Source: Bradyrhizobium sp. CSS354 (GTDB lineage Bacteria; Pseudomonadota; Alphaproteobacteria; Rhizobiales; Xanthobacteraceae). From it: a stretch of 64,000 nucleotides of DNA. A program made the position numbers and the translations under genes. The DNA lies in assembly GCF_029051725.1 (NCBI RefSeq), contig NZ_JAACFU010000002.1, positions 1 to 64,000 of the forward strand. The letters run 5' to 3'. Under the pieces are notes generated by a model, which worked only from the letters and a program-made list of their open reading frames with translations, made no database searches and was not told where the DNA came from. Shown one piece after another: positions 56,453 through 64,000 of the stretch. Numbering within the stretch: the stretch's first letter is position 1; each line of letters opens with the position of its first letter.

Positions 56453-56809
56453 TTGTCGAGTATCTATGATCTGATCGCGCGGGGCATGGTCGAGCGCCAG
56501 CAGGTGCTCTGTTTCTATCAAGGGCACCCGCGTTCAGTTTGCCCCGCAATACTGGGCCATACCGATGGCGAGGAACGAACGCTCGCCTTCCAGTTTGGCG
56601 GCAGTTCCAGCAAAGGCTTGGCGCCCGGAGGGGCCTGGAAGTGCTTTAAGCTGGCGGAGATGACGAAGGTCGCGCTTCAGAGGGGGAAATGGCACGCGGG
56701 CTCGAGACATCGCAAGCGCCAACAATGCGTCAAGGTTGTCGATCTCGACGTCAATCCCCTCAGTCCTTACCGGCCGCGACGCCCGCTTGGCCAGAAGCCA
56801 AGTGCGTGA
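56453..56809 (+). CDS. Conserved hypothetical protein
   Basis: 118 residues with a TTG start at 56453 (MSSIYDLIARGMVERQQVLC). GGAGG lies 10 bp upstream. The body has FYQGHPRSVCPAILGHTDGE, LAFQFGGSSSKGLAPGGAWK and a basic centre with RHRKRQQCVKVVDLDVNP. The strand pattern is reminiscent of WYL/SH3-like ligand modules (E--L-FQFGG-S-----GWKCF), but this is weak. It is convergent with mntH. Confidence 0.6.
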   Translation: MSSIYDLIARGMVERQQVLCFYQGHPRSVCPAILGHTDGEERTLAFQFGGSSSKGLAPGGAWKCFKLAEMTKVALQRGKWHAGSRHRKRQQCVKVVDLDVNPLSPYRPRRPLGQKPSA

Positions 56810-56848
56810 TTGCGGCCTCAGCACTTGATGGGCAGGGGCGCGCAACAA

Positions 56849-58204
56849 TCACGATCCGAACAGCGTATCCGCGAGCAGCTTCAGGTTCAAAACCACGATG
56901 ATGCCGGCAACGATCCAAGCGATCGCCGCGACCCACGCCGGGATTACGAACTTGCCCATCTTGCGGCGGTCCGAGACGAACCGCACCAGCGGGATCACGG
57001 CGAAAGGCAGCTGCATCGACAGCACCACCTGGCTGAATACCAGGAGATCCGCCGTGCCGCGCTCGCCGTAGATCGCGGTGACGACGATCACGGGAACGAT
57101 CGCGATGCCGCGCGTCAGCAACCGGCGCGCCCAGCTCGGCAGGCGTAAATCGAGAAAGCCTTCCATCACGATCTGGCCGGCGAGTGTCGCCGTCACCGTT
57201 GAATTCAGGCCCGAGGCGAGCAGCGCCACCGCGAACAGCGTCGAGGCGATGCCAAGACCGAGCAGCGGTGACAGCAGCTCGAAGGCCTGGCCGATCTCGG
57301 CGACGTCGGCATGGCCGCTCTTGTGGAAGGTTGCCGCCGCCACCACGAGGATCGCGGCATTGATGAACAGCGCCAGCATCAGGGCGATGGTCGAGTCCGT
57401 TGTCGCCCATTTGATCGCCTCGCGCCGGCCGGTGTCGTTGCGCTCATAGGCGCGCGTCTGCACGATCGAGGAATGCAGATAGAGATTATGCGGCATCACG
57501 GTTGCGCCGATGATGCCGATCGCGATATAGAGCATTTCGGGGTTGGTGAAGATCTCGGTCTTCGGCACAAATCCCCTCAGCATCTCGGCCACCGGCGGTG
57601 CGGCCGCGGCAAGCTGAACCGTGAAGCAGACAGCGATCACGACGAGCAGTGCGATGACGAAAGCTTCGAGGAAACGGAAGCCACGGTTCATCAGGATGAG
57701 CAGCAAAAAGGCATCCAGCGCAGCGATCAGCGCGCCGCCGATCAGGGGAATGCCGAACAAGAGTTTGAGCGCAATCGCCGTGCCGATGACCTCGGCGAGA
57801 TCGCAGGCGATGATCGCCGCCTCGCAGGCGAGCCACAGCATGAAGTTCACCGCCGGCGAATAGGTCGCGCGGCAGGCCTGCGCGAGGTCACGGTCGGTGA
57901 CGATGCCGAGCCGCGCCGCCAGCGATTGCAGCAGGATCGCCATCAAATTCGAGAGCAGGATGACGGAGAGCAGCGTGTAGCCGAACTTGGACCCACCGGC
58001 GAGGTCGGTCGCCCAATTGCCGGGGTCCATGTAGCCGACCGAGACCAGATAGCCCGGGCCGACGAAGGCGAGCAGGCGCCGCCACCACACCCCCGCGATC
58101 GGGATCGCCACCGTGGCATTCACCTCGGCCAGGCTCTTGGTGGCAGGCGCGTCGGAGCGCCAGCCGGCGGCGTCTTGGGTCAGATCGGGAGAGCGAGCAT
58201 CCAT
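56849..58204 (-). CDS. mntH: Manganese transporter MntH (Nramp)
   Basis: 451 residues from the ATG at 58204 and about 11 membrane helices. Metal-site motifs are [19 protein letters not shown] (DPGN, helix 1) and [19 protein letters not shown] (MPHN, helix 6). It imports Mn(II) with protons. In B. japonicum the homologue is the main Mn transporter and is repressed by Mur. A TTGCAA-N5-TTGCAA site lies 29 bp upstream of the start. The open frame extends to 58255, into that site. Confidence 0.95.
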   Translation of the reverse strand: MDARSPDLTQDAAGWRSDAPATKSLAEVNATVAIPIAGVWWRRLLAFVGPGYLVSVGYMDPGNWATDLAGGSKFGYTLLSVILLSNLMAILLQSLAARLGIVTDRDLAQACRATYSPAVNFMLWLACEAAIIACDLAEVIGTAIALKLLFGIPLIGGALIAALDAFLLLILMNRGFRFLEAFVIALLVVIAVCFTVQLAAAAPPVAEMLRGFVPKTEIFTNPEMLYIAIGIIGATVMPHNLYLHSSIVQTRAYERNDTGRREAIKWATTDSTIALMLALFINAAILVVAAATFHKSGHADVAEIGQAFELLSPLLGLGIASTLFAVALLASGLNSTVTATLAGQIVMEGFLDLRLPSWARRLLTRGIAIVPVIVVTAIYGERGTADLLVFSQVVLSMQLPFAVIPLVRFVSDRRKMGKFVIPAWVAAIAWIVAGIIVVLNLKLLADTLFGS

Positions 58205-58232
58205 GGGGCGAGAATACCGAAGTCGAGCCTTA

Positions 58233-58249
58233 TTGCAACTCATTTGCAA
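58233..58249 (-). promoter_or_regulatory. Mur-like operator upstream of mntH
   Basis: TTGCAACTCATTTGCAA: two TTGCAA halves separated by five bases, similar to the TGCAA-containing Mur-responsive sequences of rhizobial manganese genes. Its position 29 bp before the mntH ATG fits repression at the promoter. Confidence 0.55.
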
Positions 58250-58371
58250 CTGCATCTAGCCGCATCGTTGCCTCGGCGGTCGATATGTGTCGCCCCTGTC
58301 GGGAAGCGGGTGGGTTTGGCGCCCTCGGGAGGCGGATACTGGCGCCAACCCGACTTTGCAGGAAATGAGCC

Positions 58372-59616
58372 ATGTCAAATCCGCCGCGCCTCCCCGAGAC
58401 ATTCAACCGCCTCGCCTGGTCCAATTTGGCTGCACAGTCGGCCGAACAGATCGCGCTGGCTGCGGCCCCCATCGTCGCGGTGCTGACGCTCGGCGTCGCC
58501 GAGGGCCAGACCGGCCTGCTCCAGACCGCGCTGACCCTGCCCTTCGTCCTCTTCGCCATTCCGGCCGGCCTGCTGGCCGACCGCATCTCCCGCCGCTCGC
58601 TGATGGCGGGCGCCGAGGCGCTGCGGGCCGCGGCCCTTGCAGCGATCGTGCTGCTGCTCGCGCTCGGCGCGCTCAATCTGTCGCTGCTGGCGCTGCTCGG
58701 CTTTGCCGCCGTGTGCGGCACCGTCGTCTACAGCGTGGCCGCGCCGGCGCTGGTGCCCTCGTTGGTGAGTTCGGACCTGTTGCCGGCAGCCAATGCGCGG
58801 ATCGAGCTCGCACGCACCATCGCCTTCGCCAGCGGCCCTGCACTCGGCGGCGCGCTGGTGGGGTGGTGGGGCGCGAGCCCGGCCTTCGGCTTTGCGGCCG
58901 CGCTGTCCGCGATCGCCGTCGTGCTGCTCTCCGGCATTTACGAGCCCGCCCGCACGCCGGCTCCACGGCGGCATCCGTTTCAGGACATCCGCGAGGGCGC
59001 GGCCTTCGTGTTTCACCATCCGCTGCTGCGGCCGGTCTTCATCACCCAGTTCATCTTCAACACCGGATGGTTCCTGCAGATCGCGGTGTTCGTGCCCTAC
59101 GCCGTGCGTCACCTCGGCCTGACCGCCGCCGGCATCGGCGTCGTGCTGACGATGTACGGTGTCGGCATGGTGATCGGCGCGCTGTTCGCCACGCGCGTGA
59201 TGAAGCGCATCGCGTTCGGCACGGTTGTCGGCCTCGGCCCCGTGACCGGCTTCGTTGCCGCAATGGTGATGGCGCTGACGGTGCTGGTCCCCTCGCCCTG
59301 GCTTGCGGCCTTGAGCTTCTTCCTGCTCGGCGTCGGACCGATCCTGTGGGTGATCTCGACCACGACGTTGCGCCAGTCGGTGACGCCGCCGCGCCTCCTG
59401 GGCCGCGTCTCCGCCATCAACATCATGAGCTATGGCGCCCGCCCGGTCGGCTCGGCACTGGGAGCGATCGTCGGCGGCCTCTGGAGCGCGGAAGCGTGCC
59501 TTTATCTCGCCGCCGCCGTGTTCGGCGTGCAGGCCCTGGTGATCTGGCTCTCGCCCGCGGTAGCGCTGGACCGGCAGCCGGACATGGTGGGCGATGAGGC
59601 GGTGGCGCGGTGTTAG
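58372..59616 (+). CDS. MFS transporter (MFS_3/EntS-like)
   Basis: 414 residues with about 12 transmembrane helices, ATG at 58372. Motifs: TFNRLAWSNLAAQSAEQIAL, the loop GLLADRISRRSLMAGAEALR, and PALVPSLVSSDLLPAANARI, which is characteristic of EntS-like exporters. The second half contains GVGPILWVISTTTLRQSVTP. It is likely an efflux carrier for a small molecule or siderophore. It is divergent from mntH and ends at a REP-like repeat. Confidence 0.9.
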   Translation: MSNPPRLPETFNRLAWSNLAAQSAEQIALAAAPIVAVLTLGVAEGQTGLLQTALTLPFVLFAIPAGLLADRISRRSLMAGAEALRAAALAAIVLLLALGALNLSLLALLGFAAVCGTVVYSVAAPALVPSLVSSDLLPAANARIELARTIAFASGPALGGALVGWWGASPAFGFAAALSAIAVVLLSGIYEPARTPAPRRHPFQDIREGAAFVFHHPLLRPVFITQFIFNTGWFLQIAVFVPYAVRHLGLTAAGIGVVLTMYGVGMVIGALFATRVMKRIAFGTVVGLGPVTGFVAAMVMALTVLVPSPWLAALSFFLLGVGPILWVISTTTLRQSVTPPRLLGRVSAINIMSYGARPVGSALGAIVGGLWSAEACLYLAAAVFGVQALVIWLSPAVALDRQPDMVGDEAVARC

Positions 59617-59623
59617 CGTCTTC

Positions 59624-59710
59624 CGTCATTGCGAGCGAACCGAAGCAATCCAGAATCTCTCCGCGGGAACAGTCTGGATTGCTTCGTCGCAAGCGCTCCT
59701 CGCAATGACG
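59624..59710. repeat. REP-like inverted repeat, family 1, copy 3
   Basis: CGTCATTGCGAGCGAACCGA, GCAATCCAGAATC, then CAGTCTGGATTGCTTCGTCG and CTCCTCGCAATGACG. It lies between the convergent MFS and cyclase genes. Confidence 0.9.
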
Positions 59711-59731
59711 GAGTTTGTTGGAGCAGCTAGC

Positions 59732-60991
59732 CTAGTTCGCCAAATACCGCTCGTAGCTCCCCGTCACCGGCTCGCTCGCGTCCACCTCCGGATCAAGCGT
59801 GTAGAGATCCTGCGCGCGGCCGATGCCGCGCAGCGCGTAGCGGCCGGTGGAGACGAGGTAGCGGCGGCCGGCGGCGTCGAGGCCCTTGTAGAACTCCGCC
59901 GAGGCCAGCAGCTCGCGATCGACCGAACGGCTCATCGAGGCGATGCGGCTGACCTCGTTCACGGTCGGACCGACCACAGTGAAGTCGAGCCGGTCCTCGC
60001 TGCCGATATTGCCGTAGAAGACCTCGCCGACATGCAGGCCGATATAGGCGGACGTGGTGGGCCGGCCCTCGGCGCCCCGCCGCAGGTTCAGCGCTGCCAC
60101 GTTCTTGCGGAACAGATGCTCCGCCCGCAGCGCCGCGCGCCGAGCGTGCGCCATGTCCTCGCCGGTAAACATCGCGAGCACGCCGTCGCCGATCAGCTTC
60201 AAGACGTCGCCGCCGGCTTCGTGGATCGCATCGATCACGGCCTGCGCATAGTCGTTGAGGAACGGGATGATCTCGTCGGGGCCGATGCTCTCGCTGATTC
60301 CCGTCGAGCCGCGCAGATCCGAATACCAGAGCACGGCGTTGATGCGCTCGGTGACGCCGCGCGAGATGCGTCCGCTCAAGACCTGCTCTGACGCATCGCG
60401 TCCGAGATAGACGCGGCCGAGCGTGCGCGCGATGTCGACCTGCTGCGCCGACTTGATCGCGAGCCCCAGCACCGGCACGAGATCGCGCAAGGCCGCGAGC
60501 TCGCCTTCGGCGAAGCCGCTGTCGCGTCGGGTTGTCCAGGAGGAGTAGAGGCAATCCATCTGCCCGAGCGCTCCGGTCTCCCCGAAGCGGTGCACAAAGG
60601 CCAGGAAATGGCGGTGACCCGTTTCGGCGAGCTCGCCGATCTGCGAAAAATCGAGCGAGGGCGCGTCGGCGAGGTCGATCACCATCTCGTCGTGACCATG
60701 CTCGAGCAAATGATAGAACACCGACCGGCGCCAATTGTTGGCCGCGTCGCCCTCGGCCGTCGAGCCGTATTCGACGACGTCGCTCTCGTTGGTCGGCGTA
60801 TCGCTCCAGCGGAAGGCGCGACCCTCATAGATCGGGTGCAGCGTATCAATGACGACAAGCCCACGCGAGAGCTCCAGCCCTTCGGCGCGGCAGCGCTCGC
60901 AGAAGCCGCGCAGCAGTTCGGGTTCGGGCAGTCCGGTGAGCCCCTGGCCGGCCAACCAGTTCATCAGCGCAAGGCGCGAGGTCAATTGCAT
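59732..60991 (-). CDS. Class III adenylate/guanylate cyclase
   Basis: 419 residues. The N-terminal 200 residues are a GAF-like or unclassified sensor region (LHPIYEGRAFRWSDTPTNES). The catalytic domain starts about residue 220: VLWYSDLRGSTGISESIGPD (first metal Asp), VLKLIGDGVLAMFTGED (second metal Asp) and LDFTVVGPTVNEVSRIASMS with the Asn/Arg positions. It appears fully catalytic and cytoplasmic. It is a single gene, with an MFS gene divergent on its right. Confidence 0.92.
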   Translation of the reverse strand: MQLTSRLALMNWLAGQGLTGLPEPELLRGFCERCRAEGLELSRGLVVIDTLHPIYEGRAFRWSDTPTNESDVVEYGSTAEGDAANNWRRSVFYHLLEHGHDEMVIDLADAPSLDFSQIGELAETGHRHFLAFVHRFGETGALGQMDCLYSSWTTRRDSGFAEGELAALRDLVPVLGLAIKSAQQVDIARTLGRVYLGRDASEQVLSGRISRGVTERINAVLWYSDLRGSTGISESIGPDEIIPFLNDYAQAVIDAIHEAGGDVLKLIGDGVLAMFTGEDMAHARRAALRAEHLFRKNVAALNLRRGAEGRPTTSAYIGLHVGEVFYGNIGSEDRLDFTVVGPTVNEVSRIASMSRSVDRELLASAEFYKGLDAAGRRYLVSTGRYALRGIGRAQDLYTLDPEVDASEPVTGSYERYLAN

Positions 60992-61175
60992 GCGCCATTA
61001 TGCCGTGCATTCGTGACGAGCGAAAGGCGGCGCGCGGACCTTGCGTCGCCAAAGCTCCGCTCACGGCCAAGGCTCCCGCCCGCGGCAGGTCGCATATGTC
61101 GCGGACGCTGTTGACGCGCTCTCGCCTCGGGCTGCAAATGCGAATGATGACACCGCCGATCAGAAATACGGGGAT

Positions 61176-62333
61176 ATGAGCCAGCGCCAGCTTCCGATCA
61201 TCCTGGCACTCGGTACCACGCAGACCCTGGCCTGGGCCTCGAGCTACTATCTGCCGGCGCTGCTTGCCGATCCCATGGCGCGCGATCTCGGCATCTCCTC
61301 CAACTGGGTCTTTGGCGCGTTCTCGGCCTCGCTGGTGATCTCGGCGCTGCTCGGGCCACGCATCGGGCGACAGATCGATCTCGTCGGCGGCCGGCAGGTG
61401 CTCTCGGTGTCGAACCTGACGATCGCCGCCGGCCTCATTCTGCTCGGCCTCTCGCAATCGGTGGCGGTGATGGCGATGGCCTGGCTCGTGCTCGGCATCG
61501 GCATGGCAATGGGCCTCTACGACGCCGCCTTCGCCGCGCTCGGCCGCATCTACGGCACCGAGGCGCGCAGGCCGATCACCGGCATCACCCTGATGGCCGG
61601 CTTTGCATCGACCGTCGGCTGGCCGCTCACCGCCTGGGGCCTGTCGCATTTCGGCTGGCGCGAGACGTGCTTTGCCTGGGCCGCTGCCAATATCCTGATC
61701 GGCCTGCCCCTGAATTTCTTCATGCTGCCGACGATCAAGGGCGCGAGGCAGGCCGCGGCCACCGCAGAGAAGCCGCATCTGCCGCTCGACCGCACCATGA
61801 TCCTGCTCGCCTTCGTTTTCGCCGCGGTCTGGACCGTCACCGGCGCGATGGCTGCGCATTTCCCGCGCATCCTGGAGACCACAGGCGCGACGCCGGTCGA
61901 GGCGATCGCGGCCGGTGCGCTGATCGGCCCCGCGCAAGTGGCCGCACGGGTTCTGGAAGCAGGCTTTCTCAGCCGCTTTCATCCGCTGTGGTCGACGAGG
62001 CTCGCCTGCCTCACCCACCCGATCGGCGCGGTGGTCGTGGCGATCTTCGGCGGCGCCGCAGCCAGTGCGTTTGCACTGTTCCACGGCTCCGGCAACGGCA
62101 TTCTGACCATCGCGCGCGGCACGCTGCCGCTGTCGATCTTCGGCCCCAAGGATTTCGGCTATCGCCTCGGCATCATCGGCGCGCCGGCACGGATGGCGCA
62201 GGCTGTGGCGCCGCTGGCCTTTGGCCTGCTCATCGACGTCATGGGGGCCAAGGTGCTGATCGTCTCGTCCGCGCTCAGCCTCTCGGCGTTGGCCGCGCTA
62301 TTCATGATCCGCGCGCAAGCGCGGCCGGATTGA
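61176..62333 (+). CDS. MFS transporter
   Basis: 385 residues from the ATG at 61176 (MSQRQLPIILALGTTQTLAW). Twelve helices are visible; ASSYYLPALLADPMARDLGI, then LLGPRIGRQIDLVGGRQVLS is the N-terminal signature, and GNGILTIARGTLPLSIFGPK lies in the C-terminal half. It resembles oxalate/formate- or YfcJ-like small-molecule carriers; the substrate is unknown. A 63-residue membrane protein gene follows 31 bp later. Confidence 0.88.
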   Translation: MSQRQLPIILALGTTQTLAWASSYYLPALLADPMARDLGISSNWVFGAFSASLVISALLGPRIGRQIDLVGGRQVLSVSNLTIAAGLILLGLSQSVAVMAMAWLVLGIGMAMGLYDAAFAALGRIYGTEARRPITGITLMAGFASTVGWPLTAWGLSHFGWRETCFAWAAANILIGLPLNFFMLPTIKGARQAAATAEKPHLPLDRTMILLAFVFAAVWTVTGAMAAHFPRILETTGATPVEAIAAGALIGPAQVAARVLEAGFLSRFHPLWSTRLACLTHPIGAVVVAIFGGAAASAFALFHGSGNGILTIARGTLPLSIFGPKDFGYRLGIIGAPARMAQAVAPLAFGLLIDVMGAKVLIVSSALSLSALAALFMIRAQARPD

Positions 62334-62364
62334 CCGGGCGGAAGCTTTCGCGCACAAGCGGAGC

Positions 62365-62556
62365 ATGACCGAAGACACGCGCCCGCCCCGCACATTCAAA
62401 GGCCTCCTGCGCTGGGCGACCACGCCGCCGCAGGCCTGGGGTGTCTATCTCCTCGCCATCATCCTGGTCTGGCTGATCTCCTTCTACGCCGGCTCGCTGA
62501 AGCCGAAGAAGATGCCTGAAGCGAGCCCGCCCGCCGTGACTGCACCGAAAGGCTAG
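62365..62556 (+). CDS. Small single-pass membrane protein
   Basis: 63 residues: MTEDTRPPRTFKGLLRWATT, a helix (GVYLLAIILVWLISFYAGSL) and a Pro/Lys-rich tail. AAGCGGAG lies upstream. It follows the MFS gene closely and could be co-transcribed. Its function is unknown. Confidence 0.6.
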   Translation: MTEDTRPPRTFKGLLRWATTPPQAWGVYLLAIILVWLISFYAGSLKPKKMPEASPPAVTAPKG

Positions 62557-62561
62557 CTGCC

Positions 62562-63392
62562 TCAGTCGTAAAACTCAGGCGACATCTTCTGGCTGTCGCG
62601 CTGGGACTTGTCGTGGTTGATCCAGAGCTGCGCCTTCTCCTTGCCGAGCGTGTCGGCGATCTTCTGCATCGAGGCCGCGCTCTGGTCCTTGTTGGCGTTC
62701 ATGCTGGGCACACGGCGGTTGTCCCAATTATCCTTGAAATGCACGGCGTCGCCCGACAGCACGACGGCGCCGGTCTTCGGCAGCTTCACCAGCAGCGATT
62801 GATGTCCCGGCGTATGGCCGGGCGTCGACAGGATGGTCACGCTGCCGTCGCCGAACACGTCCTTGTCGCCCGCAAGCAGCTCGACCGGATGCGACGGCTT
62901 GAATCGCGGCTCGTTGTTGGCGCCGGGCCAATCATACTCGGCCTTCTGCACGTAGAGCGTGGCCTGCGGGAACAGCTCGACATTGCCGGTGTGGTCGGGA
63001 TGGGTGTGCGAGACCGCCATCATCTTGACGTCGTCCGGCTTGAGGCCGAGCTGTTCGAGCTGGGCGGCAAGCGTCTTCGGCCGGCGCCAGGTCACCGCCT
63101 TGGGATCGGCGGGCGCGAGTCCGTTCGGCATCGCGGCGACTGCGTCAGCGATGCCGGTGTCCCACAGGAACCAGCTCTTGGCGTGCTTGACGAGATAGCA
63201 GCTGTCGACGAAGTCCATGGTCTTGCCCTCGTTGAGGCCGGGCGTCCAGCGCGAGATGTCGCCGGCGGTGCCCTCCCCGCAATTGAGGACGTAGAGCTTT
63301 TCGACACCGGTCTTTTCGGATTGCGCAAGCGCCGCATGACCGGACAGAACGAGTGCAGCGACGGCGAGAGCGAGCGTGATCTTTGGCGTCAT
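62562..63392 (-). CDS. Secreted metallo-beta-lactamase-fold hydrolase (AHL lactonase-like)
   Basis: 276 residues from the ATG at 63392. A Sec signal peptide (LALAVAALVLSGHAALAQS) is followed by the MBL fold: AVSHTHPDHTGNVELFPQAT (HxHxDH), TPGHTPGHQSLLV (next His) and VLSGDAVHFKDN (Asp). The opening KLYVLNCGEGTAGDISRWTP and the FVDSCYLV region match the N-acyl-homoserine-lactonase-like subfamily. Whether the substrate is a lactone is unproven. The protein is expected in the periplasm. Confidence 0.9.
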   Translation of the reverse strand: MTPKITLALAVAALVLSGHAALAQSEKTGVEKLYVLNCGEGTAGDISRWTPGLNEGKTMDFVDSCYLVKHAKSWFLWDTGIADAVAAMPNGLAPADPKAVTWRRPKTLAAQLEQLGLKPDDVKMMAVSHTHPDHTGNVELFPQATLYVQKAEYDWPGANNEPRFKPSHPVELLAGDKDVFGDGSVTILSTPGHTPGHQSLLVKLPKTGAVVLSGDAVHFKDNWDNRRVPSMNANKDQSAASMQKIADTLGKEKAQLWINHDKSQRDSQKMSPEFYD

Positions 63393-63469
63393 TCGTTCCT
63401 CCCTTGCAGCCATTGTCGGCTGTGACCGAGGGTCAACCCCGGTCAGTTCGCAGAATTCCCGCAGGCAGC

Positions 63470-64000
63470 TCAATGCGGGCAGGTCTCGACCTCGACCGTG
63501 ATGTGGCTCAGCCCCTTGAGCCCGGCGAGCCGCCTCTTGTAGACGGCCGGCTGCTTCGGCTGGTCCGAGACCACCGAGAGCAGCACGGCGCAATGGCCGG
63601 GGCCGACCTGCCACAGATGCAGATCGGTGACGCGGTCGTCGCCGATCTCCATGCGCGCCCGGATCACACGCTCCAGCTTCTCGTCCGCGCGCACGTCGAG
63701 CAGCACCGCGCCTGACGTCTTGATCAGGCCGAACGCCCAGCTTGCGATTACGGCACTGCCGATCAGGCCGACGGCCGGATCGGCCCAGGCCCATCCCGAA
63801 TACATGGCGACCACGAGCGCGGCGATCGCCAGCACCGAGGTCGCCGCATCGGCCATGACGTGGACATAGGCGGCGCGGAGATTGTTGTCGTGGTGGTGGT
63901 GGTGGTGATGATGATCGTGGTCATGATCATCATGATCATCATGCGCCTGACCGTGATGGTGGTGATCGTGGCTGCCGCGGAGCAGCCAGGCACTGGCGAG
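63470..64000 (-). CDS. dmeF: Cation diffusion facilitator DmeF-like, partial
   Basis: The C-terminal 176 residues are inside the window. They begin LASAWLLRGSHDHHHHGQ, a histidine/aspartate-rich cytoplasmic loop (63857-63970, encoded by a CAC/CAT/GAT microsatellite), then NNLRAAYVHVMADAATSVLA with the HxxxD metal site, a transmembrane pair, and the C-terminal cytoplasmic domain ending VEVETCPH. The order His-rich loop then NNLRAAY-HV-ADA is typical of DmeF, a Co(II)/Ni(II) exporter. The N-terminal helices lie beyond the right edge. Confidence 0.85.
   Translation of the reverse strand, partial: LASAWLLRGSHDHHHHGQAHDDHDDHDHDHHHHHHHHDNNLRAAYVHVMADAATSVLAIAALVVAMYSGWAWADPAVGLIGSAVIASWAFGLIKTSGAVLLDVRADEKLERVIRARMEIGDDRVTDLHLWQVGPGHCAVLLSVVSDQPKQPAVYKRRLAGLKGLSHITVEVETCPH

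Noticed and set aside
63857..63970. GTG/ATG/ATC microsatellite that looks like a repeat array
   Set aside because: It encodes the His/Asp-rich metal loop of the DmeF-like protein in frame; not a CRISPR array.

Overview
The window looks like a chromosome segment of a Bradyrhizobium-type alphaproteobacterium (Nitrobacteraceae). This rests on GC-rich coding, the gene order yceD/cbp3, plsX-fabH-ihfA-merR and glyA-nrdR-ribD-ribE-ribH-nusB-thiL, a HemB lacking the zinc cysteines, an LdtR-type MarR regulator, mntH with a Mur-like operator, and several class III cyclases joined to SAM/AAA/TPR or HAMP modules. The assignment comes from recalled protein families, not a database search.

Two halves are separated by a tRNA-Pro(GGG) gene at 36.2 kb. 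Bases 1 to about 36.2 kb are accessory DNA. They hold an IS66-family element with a small passenger ORF (1.0-3.8 kb), a frameshifted IS110 element (12.0-13.0 kb), and many single-base-frameshift or truncated genes: a TolB-like/TPR protein, a di-heme cytochrome c, an ABC substrate-binding protein, a HAMP-cyclase, a GNAT, a MASE4 sensor fragment and a LigD-type ligase. Intact genes include a 1117-aa SAM-cyclase-AAA-TPR protein, stress-type small proteins (CsbD, YsnF/DUF2382), a compact oxidoreductase cluster (OsmC, FMO-like flavoprotein, PHBH-fold flavoprotein, MaoC, MFS) beside a CadC-like HTH/TolB/TPR regulator, an LLM-class flavin oxidoreductase and a PAP2 phosphatase. Two tiny Tat-leader proteins (1-245 and 13336-13533) are paralogues that share an upstream 15-mer.

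Next to the tRNA is a small element-like module on the minus strand: AlpA-like HTH, a small TTG-start ORF, and a replication-initiator-like protein. Inside the initiator gene lie four GGCCC-N7-GGGCC palindromes and a 39-nt hairpin. This arrangement recalls phage lambda O, whose origin lies within its own initiator gene. No integrase is visible.

Bases 36.3-64 kb are core chromosome with no broken genes seen. They cover fatty-acid/phospholipid initiation and IHF, BamE, a TctC/Bug binding protein, a proton-pumping pyrophosphatase, the glyA-to-thiL operon, LdtR, HemB, an RDD protein, leucyltransferase Bpt, MntH, two MFS transporters, a cyclase, a metallo-beta-lactamase-fold enzyme and, running off the right end, a DmeF-like cation diffusion facilitator. 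REP-like inverted repeats of at least two families sit in the intergenic gaps of this half.
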